A stretch of DNA of 64,000 bases from Micromonospora chersina. Lineage in GTDB: Bacteria > Actinomycetota > Actinomycetes > Mycobacteriales > Micromonosporaceae. Shown here piece by piece: positions 1 to 7,350 of the stretch. A model generated the notes under the pieces. The model did not search any database. It was not told the DNA's origin and saw only the letters and a list, made by a program, of their open reading frames with translations. The DNA is taken from positions 3,906,001 through 3,970,000 of the forward strand of contig NZ_FMIB01000002.1 of assembly GCF_900091475.1 (NCBI RefSeq), written 5' to 3'. How positions within the stretch are numbered: the stretch's first letter is position 1; every line of letters starts with the position of its first letter. Made by a program: the position numbers and the translations under genes.

Positions 1-621
1 GCCGTCGGCCGGCCGGGTCAGCGTCGCCTCGTCGAGCACCGCGGACACGACGGCGTCGAAGTCGGCCCGCAGGGTGGCCGGGTCGACCGGCGCCGCCGGG
101 TCCGCGGTGAACAGCTCGTGGGTGTACGGCCACACCTGGTCGAGCGCGTCCTGCACGCGCCGGTGCGACTCGTCGGTGCCGTCGCCGAGCCGCTTCACCC
201 AGAGCGAGGCGTGGTCCAGGTGGTACGCGGACTCCTTGCGCGCCTTCGCCCCGATCGCGGCCAGCCGCTCGTCGGCGCACCCGCTCAGCGCGGTGTAGAG
301 GGGGAGCTGGTACGCGGCCAGGAGGAACAGCTTCGCCATGGTCATGCCGAAGTCGCCGTTGGGCAGCTCGACCAGGAGGCAGTTGCGGAACTCCCGGTCG
401 CCGCGCAGGTAGGCCAGCGCGTCCTCGTCCCGGCCGGCGCCCTCCAGCTCGCCCGCGTACGTGAGCAGCAGGCGGGCCGCACCGAGCTGGTCGAGGGCGA
501 TGTTGGCCAGCGCGATGTCCTCCTCCATCTCCGGCGCACGGGAGGTCCACTCGCCGAGCCGCTGGGCCGCGATGAGCGCGTCGTCGCCGAGGGCGAGGGT
601 GAAGTCGAACAGGCTGCTCAC
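1..621 (-). CDS. paaC: PaaC, phenylacetyl-CoA 1,2-epoxidase structural subunit (3' end outside window)
   Basis: The reading frame starts at a GTG (619-621) and runs off the left edge of the window, giving 207 residues that begin VSSLFDFTLALGDDAL. The helical ferritin-like sequence (EMEEDIALANIALDQLG, then ESAYHLDHASLWVKRLGDGT) is characteristic of PaaC. PaaC is the catalytically silent partner that scaffolds the di-iron PaaA subunit of the phenylacetyl-CoA epoxidase. It follows paaA and paaB on the same strand. Unlike paaA-paaB, which overlap, it is separated from paaB by 76 nt; that spacer is a repeat element also found at 49,807-49,882. The start GTG follows a GAGGTGG Shine-Dalgarno sequence supplied by the element. 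Full-length PaaC is about 250 residues, so roughly 40-50 residues are missing. Confidence 0.93.
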   Translation of the reverse strand, partial: MSSLFDFTLALGDDALIAAQRLGEWTSRAPEMEEDIALANIALDQLGAARLLLTYAGELEGAGRDEDALAYLRGDREFRNCLLVELPNGDFGMTMAKLFLLAAYQLPLYTALSGCADERLAAIGAKARKESAYHLDHASLWVKRLGDGTDESHRRVQDALDQVWPYTHELFTADPAAPVDPATLRADFDAVVSAVLDEATLTRPADG

Positions 622-697
622 GCCGCCACCTCGCTCCGCTCGGCGGCGGCGCTTCGCGCCACGCTGCTGAGCCGAATGGTTCGCTCGCTCCGCTCGC
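622..697 (-). repeat. Stop-to-start linker repeat, copy 1 (paaB-paaC)
   Basis: These 76 nt between the paaB stop codon and the paaC start match, in length and at both ends, the spacer at 49,807-49,882 between two ABC transporter genes. On the coding strand both copies begin with the upstream stop codon as TGAGCGAGCG. Both end in a nearly identical block, GCCGCCGAGCG then AGCGAGGTGG, which provides the ribosome binding site of the next gene. The middle 25 nt or so diverge. It is not protein coding in either place. Confidence 0.75.
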
Positions 698-985
698 TCA
701 CAGGTGGTCCACCCCGTCCGGCACCTCGTAGAAGGTGGGGTGGCGGTAGACCTTGTCGGCGGCCGGGTCGAAGAAGGCGTCCTTCTCGTCCGGGCTGGAC
801 GCGGTGATCGCGCTCGCCGGCACCACCCAGATCGAGACGCCCTCCTGGCGCCGGGTGTAGAGGTCGCGGGCGTTGCGCAGGGCCAGCTCGGCGTCGGGGG
901 CGTGCAGGCTGCCCACGTGGGTGTGCGACAGCCCGCGCCGCGCCCGCACGAAGACCTCCCAGAGAGGCGAATGGTCCGTGCTCAT
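698..985 (-). CDS. paaB: PaaB, phenylacetyl-CoA 1,2-epoxidase subunit B
   Basis: The protein has 95 residues, the usual length for PaaB. It starts [20 protein letters not shown] and contains the family motifs [20 protein letters not shown] (about residues 21-40) and [13 protein letters not shown]. PaaB bridges two PaaAC heterodimers in the multicomponent oxygenase that converts phenylacetyl-CoA to its ring 1,2-epoxide, the committed step of aerobic phenylacetate catabolism. Its ATG (983-985) overlaps the paaA TGA (982-984) as ATGA, so the two are translationally coupled. Its own stop codon is the first three bases of the repeat element that separates it from paaC. Confidence 0.95.
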   Translation of the reverse strand: MSTDHSPLWEVFVRARRGLSHTHVGSLHAPDAELALRNARDLYTRRQEGVSIWVVPASAITASSPDEKDAFFDPAADKVYRHPTFYEVPDGVDHL

Positions 986-2046
986 GCCGCCACCTTCTCC
1001 TTGTTCAGCTGCTTCGCCGCGTACGCCGCGGCGGCCTCCCGCACCCAGGCGCCGTCGGCGTGGGCGCGGCGCCGGTGCTCCATCCGCTGCCGGTTGCACG
1101 GCCCGTCGCCCTTGATCACCCGCATCAGCTCGTCGTAGTCGGGCTGGGTGTAGTCGTAGGACTGCCGCTGCTCGTTCCAGCGCAGGTCCGGGTCGGGGAT
1201 GGTGAGACCGAGGATCTCCGCCTGCTGCACGCACATGTCGACGAAGCGCTGGCGCAGCTCGTCGTTGGAGAAGCGCTTGATCTTCCAGGCCATCGACTGG
1301 GCGCTGTGCGTCGAGTCTCCGTCCGGGGGGCCGAACATGGCCAGTGAGGGGTACCACCAGCGGTCCACCGCGTCCTGGGCCATCGCCTTCTGTTCCGGGG
1401 TGCCGTGGGCCAGCGTGTGCAGGATCTCGTAGCCCTGGCGCTGGTGGAACGACTCCTCCTTGCAGACCCGGATCATGGCGCGGGCGTAGGGGCCGTAGGA
1501 GCAGCGGCACAGCGGCACCTGGTTGACGATGGCGGCGCCGTCGACCAGCCAGCCGATCGCGCCCACGTCGGCCCAGGTCAGGGTCGGGTAGTTGAAGATC
1601 GAGCTGTACTTCTGCCGGCCCTCGATCAACAGCTCGACCAGTTCGTCCCGGCTGACGCCCAGGGTCTCCGCGGCGGCGTAGAGGTAGAGGCCGTGTCCGG
1701 CCTCGTCCTGCACCTTGGCCAGCAGGATCGCCTTGCGCTTGAGCGAGGGGGCCCGGCTGATCCAGTTCCCCTCCGGCTGCATGCCGATGATCTCGGAGTG
1801 CGCGTGCTGGGCGATCTGCCGGATCAGCGTCTTCCGGTACGCCTCCGGCATCCAGTCCCGCGGTTCGATCTTCTGGTCGGCGTCGATCACGTCCGCGAAG
1901 CACGCCGCGAAGTCCTCGTCCGGGGCCGGTCCGCCGCGCCGGGCGCGCGCCGCAGCCTCGCGCAGCGCGGCCTCCGCCGCCTCCACCTCGCCGAGCAGGC
2001 CGCCGCCCGGGCCGTCCTCGGGCGGGGCGAAGTCGTTGCCATACAT
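982..2046 (-). CDS. paaA: PaaA, phenylacetyl-CoA 1,2-epoxidase catalytic subunit
   Basis: This is the 354-residue catalytic di-iron oxygenase subunit. Family signatures seen are [32 protein letters not shown] (which carries Glu and His iron ligands) and [14 protein letters not shown]. The family inserts one O2 atom into the aromatic ring of phenylacetyl-CoA together with PaaC, PaaB and the reductase PaaE. An Ala/Gly/Pro-rich stretch of about 40 residues precedes the core, so the protein is somewhat longer than the E. coli enzyme. The ATG at 2,046 was chosen because [12 protein letters not shown] precedes the core and a TAACAC box lies 7 nt upstream (2,054-2,059), fitting a leaderless transcript. 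It heads the paaA-paaB-paaC unit. An inverted-repeat cluster at 2,055-2,093 is a likely control site. Confidence 0.95.
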   Translation of the reverse strand: MYGNDFAPPEDGPGGGLLGEVEAAEAALREAAARARRGGPAPDEDFAACFADVIDADQKIEPRDWMPEAYRKTLIRQIAQHAHSEIIGMQPEGNWISRAPSLKRKAILLAKVQDEAGHGLYLYAAAETLGVSRDELVELLIEGRQKYSSIFNYPTLTWADVGAIGWLVDGAAIVNQVPLCRCSYGPYARAMIRVCKEESFHQRQGYEILHTLAHGTPEQKAMAQDAVDRWWYPSLAMFGPPDGDSTHSAQSMAWKIKRFSNDELRQRFVDMCVQQAEILGLTIPDPDLRWNEQRQSYDYTQPDYDELMRVIKGDGPCNRQRMEHRRRAHADGAWVREAAAAYAAKQLNKEKVAA

Positions 2047-2054
2047 GAGGCCAG

Positions 2055-2093
2055 TGTTACAGCTCGCCCCCGATGACACCAGAGGGTGTAACA
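2055..2093 (-). promoter_or_regulatory. Candidate operator/promoter of the paa operon
   Basis: Two nested inverted repeats lie just upstream of paaA. TGTTACA (2,055-2,061) is mirrored exactly by TGTAACA (2,087-2,093). ACACC (2,076-2,080) and GGTGT (2,085-2,089) form a second pair around AGAG. The proximal arm overlaps the leaderless -10 candidate TAACAC. A PaaR/TetR-type repressor site is a plausible reading, since paa operons are commonly induced by phenylacetyl-CoA. No regulator gene is visible in the window. Confidence 0.4.
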
Positions 2094-2416
2094 GGTTTCC
2101 GCACCCACCTTCTGTCACCGGACGACCGCTTCCCGTGAGAACCCTGACCTGCGCAAACCCTGTGACGTCGACCACCCGGAGAAGATGAATCCCCACAAGG
2201 GCGTCATAACGGTCCAATGCCCCGCCTTCACGGCGAGTTGCCGGGCGTCGGGATCTGGCATCCGGCCTGTCCGGAAGTAGACTTCGCCCGGCACACCGAT
2301 CGGCTGCCGACGATCGCCACCGGCTCCAGGCCATCTCCCCCGGCCTCGGCGATCAGGCCGAACAGCATTCGGAAGCGCCGGTCCCCCCGGCCAGACAATC
2401 TGGAGTTCACCCACTC
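2094..2416. other. Intergenic region between paaA and a divergent secreted-protein gene
   Basis: No convincing gene was found in this stretch. Short overlapping frames exist on both strands but have no family signature or ribosome binding site. A TAGACT hexamer near 2,279 could be a -10 element for the rightward gene. A small inverted repeat, CCAGA-CAA-TCTGG, at 2,391-2,403 lies 13 nt before the ATG at 2,417. Confidence 0.4.
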
Positions 2417-3370
2417 ATGCGACCTCGCGTGACCATGGTGCTCGCCATCGTGGCGGTCCTCATCGGCGGCGGCATGCTGGTCCCCGCCGCGTACGCCAAG
2501 TTCTCCAGCGGCGACGGCATCGGAGGCATCGGAGGCGGCGTGGCGCAGGTCCCCACGCCCGAACCGACCGCGCCCCCGAAGCCCACGCTGGCCGCCGGCC
2601 CGGTCTCGGTGAACTTCAAGGGCAAGTTCTTCTCCTGGGCGCTGATGGACCGGAAAACCGGCAAGATCAGCGGCACGCCGAACATGGCGTCGACCAACTC
2701 GACCGAGTCGATGATCAAGGCGTGGATCGTCTCCGACTACCTGCGCCAGCTCAACGGCAAGCCCCTGAGCGCGGAGCGGAAGAAGCAGGCCACCACCGCC
2801 ATCCGGGACAGCAACGACCGCTCGGCCGAGGCGCTCTACAACGCCGGCGGGCGCAAGCCGGTGCTGGATCGGCTGATCAAGATGTGCAAGCTGACCGACA
2901 CGAAGATCGAACCCAAGGCCAGGTGGGCGTACACCCAGATGTCGCCGCGCGACGCGGTGCGGATGGGCGACTGCATCGGCGACGGCACCGCCGCCGGACC
3001 GAAGTGGACGAAGTGGGTGCTCACCGAGATGGCCAACGTGCGCGGCGGCGTGAAGGACCAGAAGTCCGTGGAGGTCCAGGGCGGGCACTGGGGCATCGTC
3101 GACGGCCTGCCCGCCTCGATCACGTCGCAGGGCCCGGTCAGCATCAAGAACGGCTTCACCATGCTCTGGGCCGACGGCCAGTGGCACGTCAACTGCCTCG
3201 CGGTGGCCGACGACTGGACCCTGGCCGTGATGATGCGTTATCCCGGCGCCGGTGACACGAGGACCCCCTCGTACGGCGCGAAGGTCTGCGCCAGCGTCGC
3301 CACCCAGCTGGTGACCCCGCAACCGGGCGCCGCGCTCAAGGTGCCGCAGCAGCCGGTCGGGAAGCTCTGA
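2417..3370 (+). CDS. Exported penicillin-binding/beta-lactamase-fold protein (paralogue 1)
   Basis: The protein has 317 residues: an N-terminal membrane/signal segment (about 7-27), a Gly then Pro-rich linker (about 30-60) and an extracytoplasmic domain. The domain carries the order of motifs of class A beta-lactamases and PBP-fold serine enzymes: S-M-I-K at 98-101 (SxxK), S-N-D at 132-134 and K-N-G at 244-246 (KTG-like). The second motif is S-N-D where the neighbouring paralogue has the canonical S-D-N, so two residues are swapped. I see no class A Glu166 motif, so true beta-lactam hydrolysis is unlikely. Three Cys are shared with the paralogue. The two genes overlap (TGATG at 3,368-3,372) and are surely co-translated. 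The function is unknown; a cell-wall or sensor role is an inference. Confidence 0.75.
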   Translation: MRPRVTMVLAIVAVLIGGGMLVPAAYAKFSSGDGIGGIGGGVAQVPTPEPTAPPKPTLAAGPVSVNFKGKFFSWALMDRKTGKISGTPNMASTNSTESMIKAWIVSDYLRQLNGKPLSAERKKQATTAIRDSNDRSAEALYNAGGRKPVLDRLIKMCKLTDTKIEPKARWAYTQMSPRDAVRMGDCIGDGTAAGPKWTKWVLTEMANVRGGVKDQKSVEVQGGHWGIVDGLPASITSQGPVSIKNGFTMLWADGQWHVNCLAVADDWTLAVMMRYPGAGDTRTPSYGAKVCASVATQLVTPQPGAALKVPQQPVGKL

Positions 3371-4308
3371 TGGCGGGCACCCGGCGCCGGCCGGGCAGTG
3401 ACCACCGCACGCTGACGTACAGCGCCGTCGCCGTGATCCTGGTCGGCCTGGTGCTCGTCTCGCTGAGGTTCGTGCCCGGCTCGCCCTTCCGCCCCACCGC
3501 GGCCTCGCACTCGCCCGCGGCGGGCACCCGGTCGTCGAGCGCACCCACCGACCGCAACGCCCGCCCGTCGCCGTCTCCCTCGCCGTCGCTGGAGCCGCTG
3601 CCGTTCGCCGCCCAGGACCTTGACGACCTCGACATCAAGGGCTGGTACTCCTGGGCCGTGCTGGACAAGCGGACCGGAAAGATCATCGGCTCGGCGAACA
3701 TGAACCAGACCAGCACCACCGCGTCGTTGATCAAGTCCTGGGTCGTCGCCGACTACCTGCGCCGGAGCGCCGAGGCGGGCAGGACCCCGAGCGACGCGAA
3801 GCTGGACGACGCCACGCAGATCATCCGGGACAGCGACAACACCCGGGCCCAGGAGTTCTACGAGAGCGTCGGTGGTTCGGCCTCGATCAAGCGGCTGATC
3901 TCGATCTGCAAGCTGACCGACAGCAAGGTCGCCAGCGACGGCGGCTGGAGCCGGACGATGCTGTCGCCTCGGGACACCGCGCGGCTCGGCCTCTGCATCG
4001 ACGACGGCCGGGCCGCCGGGCCGAAGTGGACCAAGTGGCTGATCAACGAGATGCGGCTGGTCCGCGGTGACGGCGACTTCGGCATCCGCAAGGCCTTCCC
4101 CGCCGCCGAGCAGAAGCAGATCGCCATCAAGAACGGCTGGATCGACCGGCAGAAGGAACGGGAATACCACGTCAACTGCCTGGCGATCGGCGACACCTGG
4201 ACGATGGGCGTGATGGTCCGCACCCCGTTCAGCGACGCGAGTTCCTGGCAGTACGGCATGGACGCCTGCGAGAAGATCACCGAGGCGCTGCTCCGCGACG
4301 CCACCTGA
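3370..4308 (+). CDS. Exported penicillin-binding/beta-lactamase-fold protein (paralogue 2)
   Basis: This 312-residue protein is a tandem paralogue of the preceding gene. One membrane segment (about 17-33) is followed by a Ser/Pro/Thr-rich linker to about residue 75 and a PBP-fold domain. The catalytic-type motifs are S-L-I-K at 119-122, S-D-N at 155-157 and K-N-G at 254-256. Shared landmarks with paralogue 1 include ICKLTDSK against MCKLTDTK, AAGPKWTKW in both, and YHVNCLA against WHVNCLA. The start ATG overlaps the upstream TGA. Because both segments are near the N terminus with basic residues before them, the products are probably membrane-anchored outside the cell. Specific activity cannot be predicted. 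Confidence 0.78.
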   Translation: MAGTRRRPGSDHRTLTYSAVAVILVGLVLVSLRFVPGSPFRPTAASHSPAAGTRSSSAPTDRNARPSPSPSPSLEPLPFAAQDLDDLDIKGWYSWAVLDKRTGKIIGSANMNQTSTTASLIKSWVVADYLRRSAEAGRTPSDAKLDDATQIIRDSDNTRAQEFYESVGGSASIKRLISICKLTDSKVASDGGWSRTMLSPRDTARLGLCIDDGRAAGPKWTKWLINEMRLVRGDGDFGIRKAFPAAEQKQIAIKNGWIDRQKEREYHVNCLAIGDTWTMGVMVRTPFSDASSWQYGMDACEKITEALLRDAT

Positions 4309-4322
4309 TTCCACCCGCTGCG

Positions 4323-4364
4323 CGAAGCGGCGGTGTCCCGGTCCGCCGGGACACCGCCGCTTCG
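4323..4364. terminator. Bidirectional hairpin terminator between convergent genes
   Basis: A perfect 19-bp stem (4,323-4,341 paired with 4,346-4,364) surrounds the tetraloop TCCG. It lies between the rightward beta-lactamase-fold pair and leftward mqnA, 14 nt after one stop codon and 13 nt before the other. There is no U-run, as usual in this GC-rich group. Confidence 0.85.
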
Positions 4365-4377
4365 TCGTGGAAGGGCG

Positions 4378-5262
<885 letters not shown>

Positions 5263-6540
5263 TCAGCGGGAGGGGGTCGGAGTGGCCAACTCCGCACGCC
5301 GCTCCCGCCCGGTCCCGACGGTGGGCCGGGCGGCGCGCTCGGCGCGTACCGCGCGGCGGACCGGCCAGGCCGCCGCCACGACCACCAGCACACCGGCCAC
5401 CCCGCAGGCGGCGACCAGCGGCCGGGGCGTGGCCACCTCCAGCAGCAGGCCGCCGATCAGGTAGCCGCCCATCCCGGCGCCCTGCACGGCCGCCCCGAAG
5501 ATCGCGAAGGCGCGGCCCCGGGCCGCCTCGGGCACCCGGCGGGCCAGCAGCAGGTTGTTGAAGACGTTGTCGCCGCCGTTGCCCACCCCGCCGGCCAGCC
5601 AGATCGGCACGAGCAGCCAGGCCGCCGGCACCGCCGCCGACGCCAGCACCGCCAGACAGCAGCCGCCGAGCAGGACCAGCCCGGCCCTGAGCAGCGCGCC
5701 GTCGTCGGTGAGCCGGCGGGCGAGCCGGGCGAAGAGCCAGCCGCCGACCACGATGCCGAGCGTCCAGGCGCCGGTGACCAGGCCGTAGACCGTGGTGGAG
5801 CTGTGCAGTGTCTCCCGGATGAAGAAGACCTCGATGACGTTGATGGCGCCGACCGCGGCGACCACCGCGGCGAGGCTGCCCACCATCACGAGCAGCAGCG
5901 GGTCGCCACGGAACCGCCAGGCGGGCGGCGGGGTCGCCGCCCCGGCGGCCGGCGCCGTCGGCCGCCGGCCACCCCGACGGGTACGGATGAGCAGGCCGGC
6001 CGCCACCAGAGCGAGGTAGCTGACGGCGTCGACGAGCAGCGGCACCCGGGTGCCGAACTGGCCGACGAGCAGGCCGGCCAGCGCCGGCCCGGCGAGCGCC
6101 CCCAGGGTGCCGGCGGTCTGGTTCAGGGCGCCGGCCCGGGGCAGGTCCTCGGCCCGGACCATGGCCGGCACCAGCGCGGCGAGCACCGGCTGGGTGACCG
6201 CGAGCCCGGCCGCGAGCAGCGCCACCAGCGCGATGACCAGGGCCGGGTGCCCGGCGTACGCGAGCGCCAGGCAGATCGCGGCCTGACCGAGCCCGGCGGC
6301 CACCAGCAGGACCCGGCTGTCCACCCGGTCGGCGAGCCGGCCGGTCAGCGGGGCGAGCGCGACAAGCGGCAGCGTGGCCGCGAGCAGCAGCCCCGAGACC
6401 GCGAGCCCGCCGGCGCCGGCCGACTGGAGCGCCAGGGTCAGCGCGCTGGCGGCCAGGAAGTCCCCGCAGCTGGAGACGCCCCGGGCGGCGGTGGCGAGCC
6501 AGACGTCGGCCCACCGCGACGGACCAGATGTGAAGGACAT
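5263..6540 (-). CDS. MFS transporter
   Basis: This is a polytopic major facilitator protein of 425 residues with about 12 hydrophobic segments. It carries the loop 2-3 motif A as APLTGRLADRVDSR near residues 55-70, and a cytoplasmic loop rich in Arg and Pro in the middle. Such proteins in the drug:H+ antiporter group usually export small molecules. The ATG at 6,540 was chosen because it directly follows the regulator gene. An upstream TTG (6,576) is possible but would place the start beyond a 14-bp inverted repeat. The adjacent ArsR-type regulator and that palindrome suggest ligand-induced expression. The substrate is unknown. Confidence 0.85.
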   Translation of the reverse strand: MSFTSGPSRWADVWLATAARGVSSCGDFLAASALTLALQSAGAGGLAVSGLLLAATLPLVALAPLTGRLADRVDSRVLLVAAGLGQAAICLALAYAGHPALVIALVALLAAGLAVTQPVLAALVPAMVRAEDLPRAGALNQTAGTLGALAGPALAGLLVGQFGTRVPLLVDAVSYLALVAAGLLIRTRRGGRRPTAPAAGAATPPPAWRFRGDPLLLVMVGSLAAVVAAVGAINVIEVFFIRETLHSSTTVYGLVTGAWTLGIVVGGWLFARLARRLTDDGALLRAGLVLLGGCCLAVLASAAVPAAWLLVPIWLAGGVGNGGDNVFNNLLLARRVPEAARGRAFAIFGAAVQGAGMGGYLIGGLLLEVATPRPLVAACGVAGVLVVVAAAWPVRRAVRAERAARPTVGTGRERRAELATPTPSR

Positions 6541-6567
6541 ATTTCGAAAATAATCCTTCACACCTGG
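6524..6567. promoter_or_regulatory. Imperfect palindrome between arsR-like gene and MFS gene
   Basis: CCAGATGTGAAGGA (6,524-6,537) and TCCTTCACACCTGG (6,554-6,567) are inverted repeats matching at 13 of 14 positions. The AT-rich spacer contains TTTCGAAA. The site straddles the MFS start codon and the 43-nt gap after the regulator gene. It may be the operator of the ArsR-type protein, or an RNA hairpin that controls MFS translation. Confidence 0.5.
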
Positions 6568-6583
6568 CGGGCGCAACCCTCGG

Positions 6584-7174
6584 TCAGTCGATCGGCAGCG
6601 CCCGGTACTGCACGGCGACCGTGCGCGAGCCCTCCGGCGGATCCCTGCGCAACCGGCGCCGGTAGGGGTCCAGCAACGCCTGGACCGCCTGGTTGAGCTC
6701 GACCAACTCGTCGGCGGTGACCTGGAGCAGGCTGTCGCTGAACCAGGCCGCCTGATACCAGTCCGGCGGCTCGTCCGGGGCGCGGCGCATCCAGTCCCGG
6801 GCGCGCTGGTTGTCCCGGGCCAGGTGCGCCTCGGTCAGGGCCAACTCGGCGGCCCGCGCCTCCGAGTCCGCGTCCTGCCCGGACTCGATGTGGTAGGACG
6901 GGCTGAACGCCTGCCAGACCCGCTCCCGGGCGTCCCCCCGGCTCGGCGCCTCCTCGATCAGGCCGAACTTCGCCAGCTCCCGCAGGTGGTAGCTGGTCGC
7001 GCTCGGCGAGAGCCCGGCGATCTCGGCGCACTCGGTGGCGGTCGCACCGCCCTCCATCGTGCTGAGATGCTCCATGATCGCCATACGGGCCGGGTGGGCC
7101 AGGGCACGCATCACCTGCGGGTCGCTGATCGTCACCCGGTGCTGCTCCGGACGCGCGTCGGTCATGCCACCCAT
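6584..7174 (-). CDS. ArsR-family winged-helix transcriptional regulator
   Basis: The protein has 196 residues (193 if started at the ATG at 7,165). The N-terminal half is an ArsR/HTH_20 helix-turn-helix domain: VMRALAHPARMAIMEHLST, then TATECAEIAGLSPSATSYHL with RELAKFGLIEEA as the recognition region and wing. The C-terminal half is long, with a WY-rich segment, and probably forms the effector or dimer domain. It lies immediately upstream of the MFS gene on the same strand, a usual arrangement for a local repressor. No Cys-rich metal site is visible, so an organic ligand is more likely than a metal. Confidence 0.85.
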   Translation of the reverse strand: MGGMTDARPEQHRVTISDPQVMRALAHPARMAIMEHLSTMEGGATATECAEIAGLSPSATSYHLRELAKFGLIEEAPSRGDARERVWQAFSPSYHIESGQDADSEARAAELALTEAHLARDNQRARDWMRRAPDEPPDWYQAAWFSDSLLQVTADELVELNQAVQALLDPYRRRLRRDPPEGSRTVAVQYRALPID

Positions 7175-7350
7175 GATCCCGCGCCGGGCGGCGCCCGGGG
7201 AAATTCGGTTGCCCGCCGACCCGACCGGAGTAAGCTGCTCTGTCCCGCCTGACGGCCGTGGTGAGTAGCACCGCACAGGACGTCCCCGCGCCGACCCGGA
7301 GGTCGGAAACGCGAGCGGCAGCGTTGTTCCCCGTGACGAGGAGTACGTGG

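Noticed and set aside
2115-2414. A 99-codon leftward frame in the paaA upstream gap
   Set aside because: No ribosome binding site, no similarity to a known family and atypical composition; it covers the candidate promoter region.
6540-6576. Upstream TTG as the MFS start
   Set aside because: It would place the inverted repeat fully inside the gene and add 12 residues with no hydrophobic or conserved character.
7178-7350. Rifampicin-associated element upstream of the HelD-like gene
   Set aside because: The expected 19-bp palindrome starting GGGGCTTGCG is not present in the leader, only a small 6-bp hairpin CCGACC/GGTCGG.
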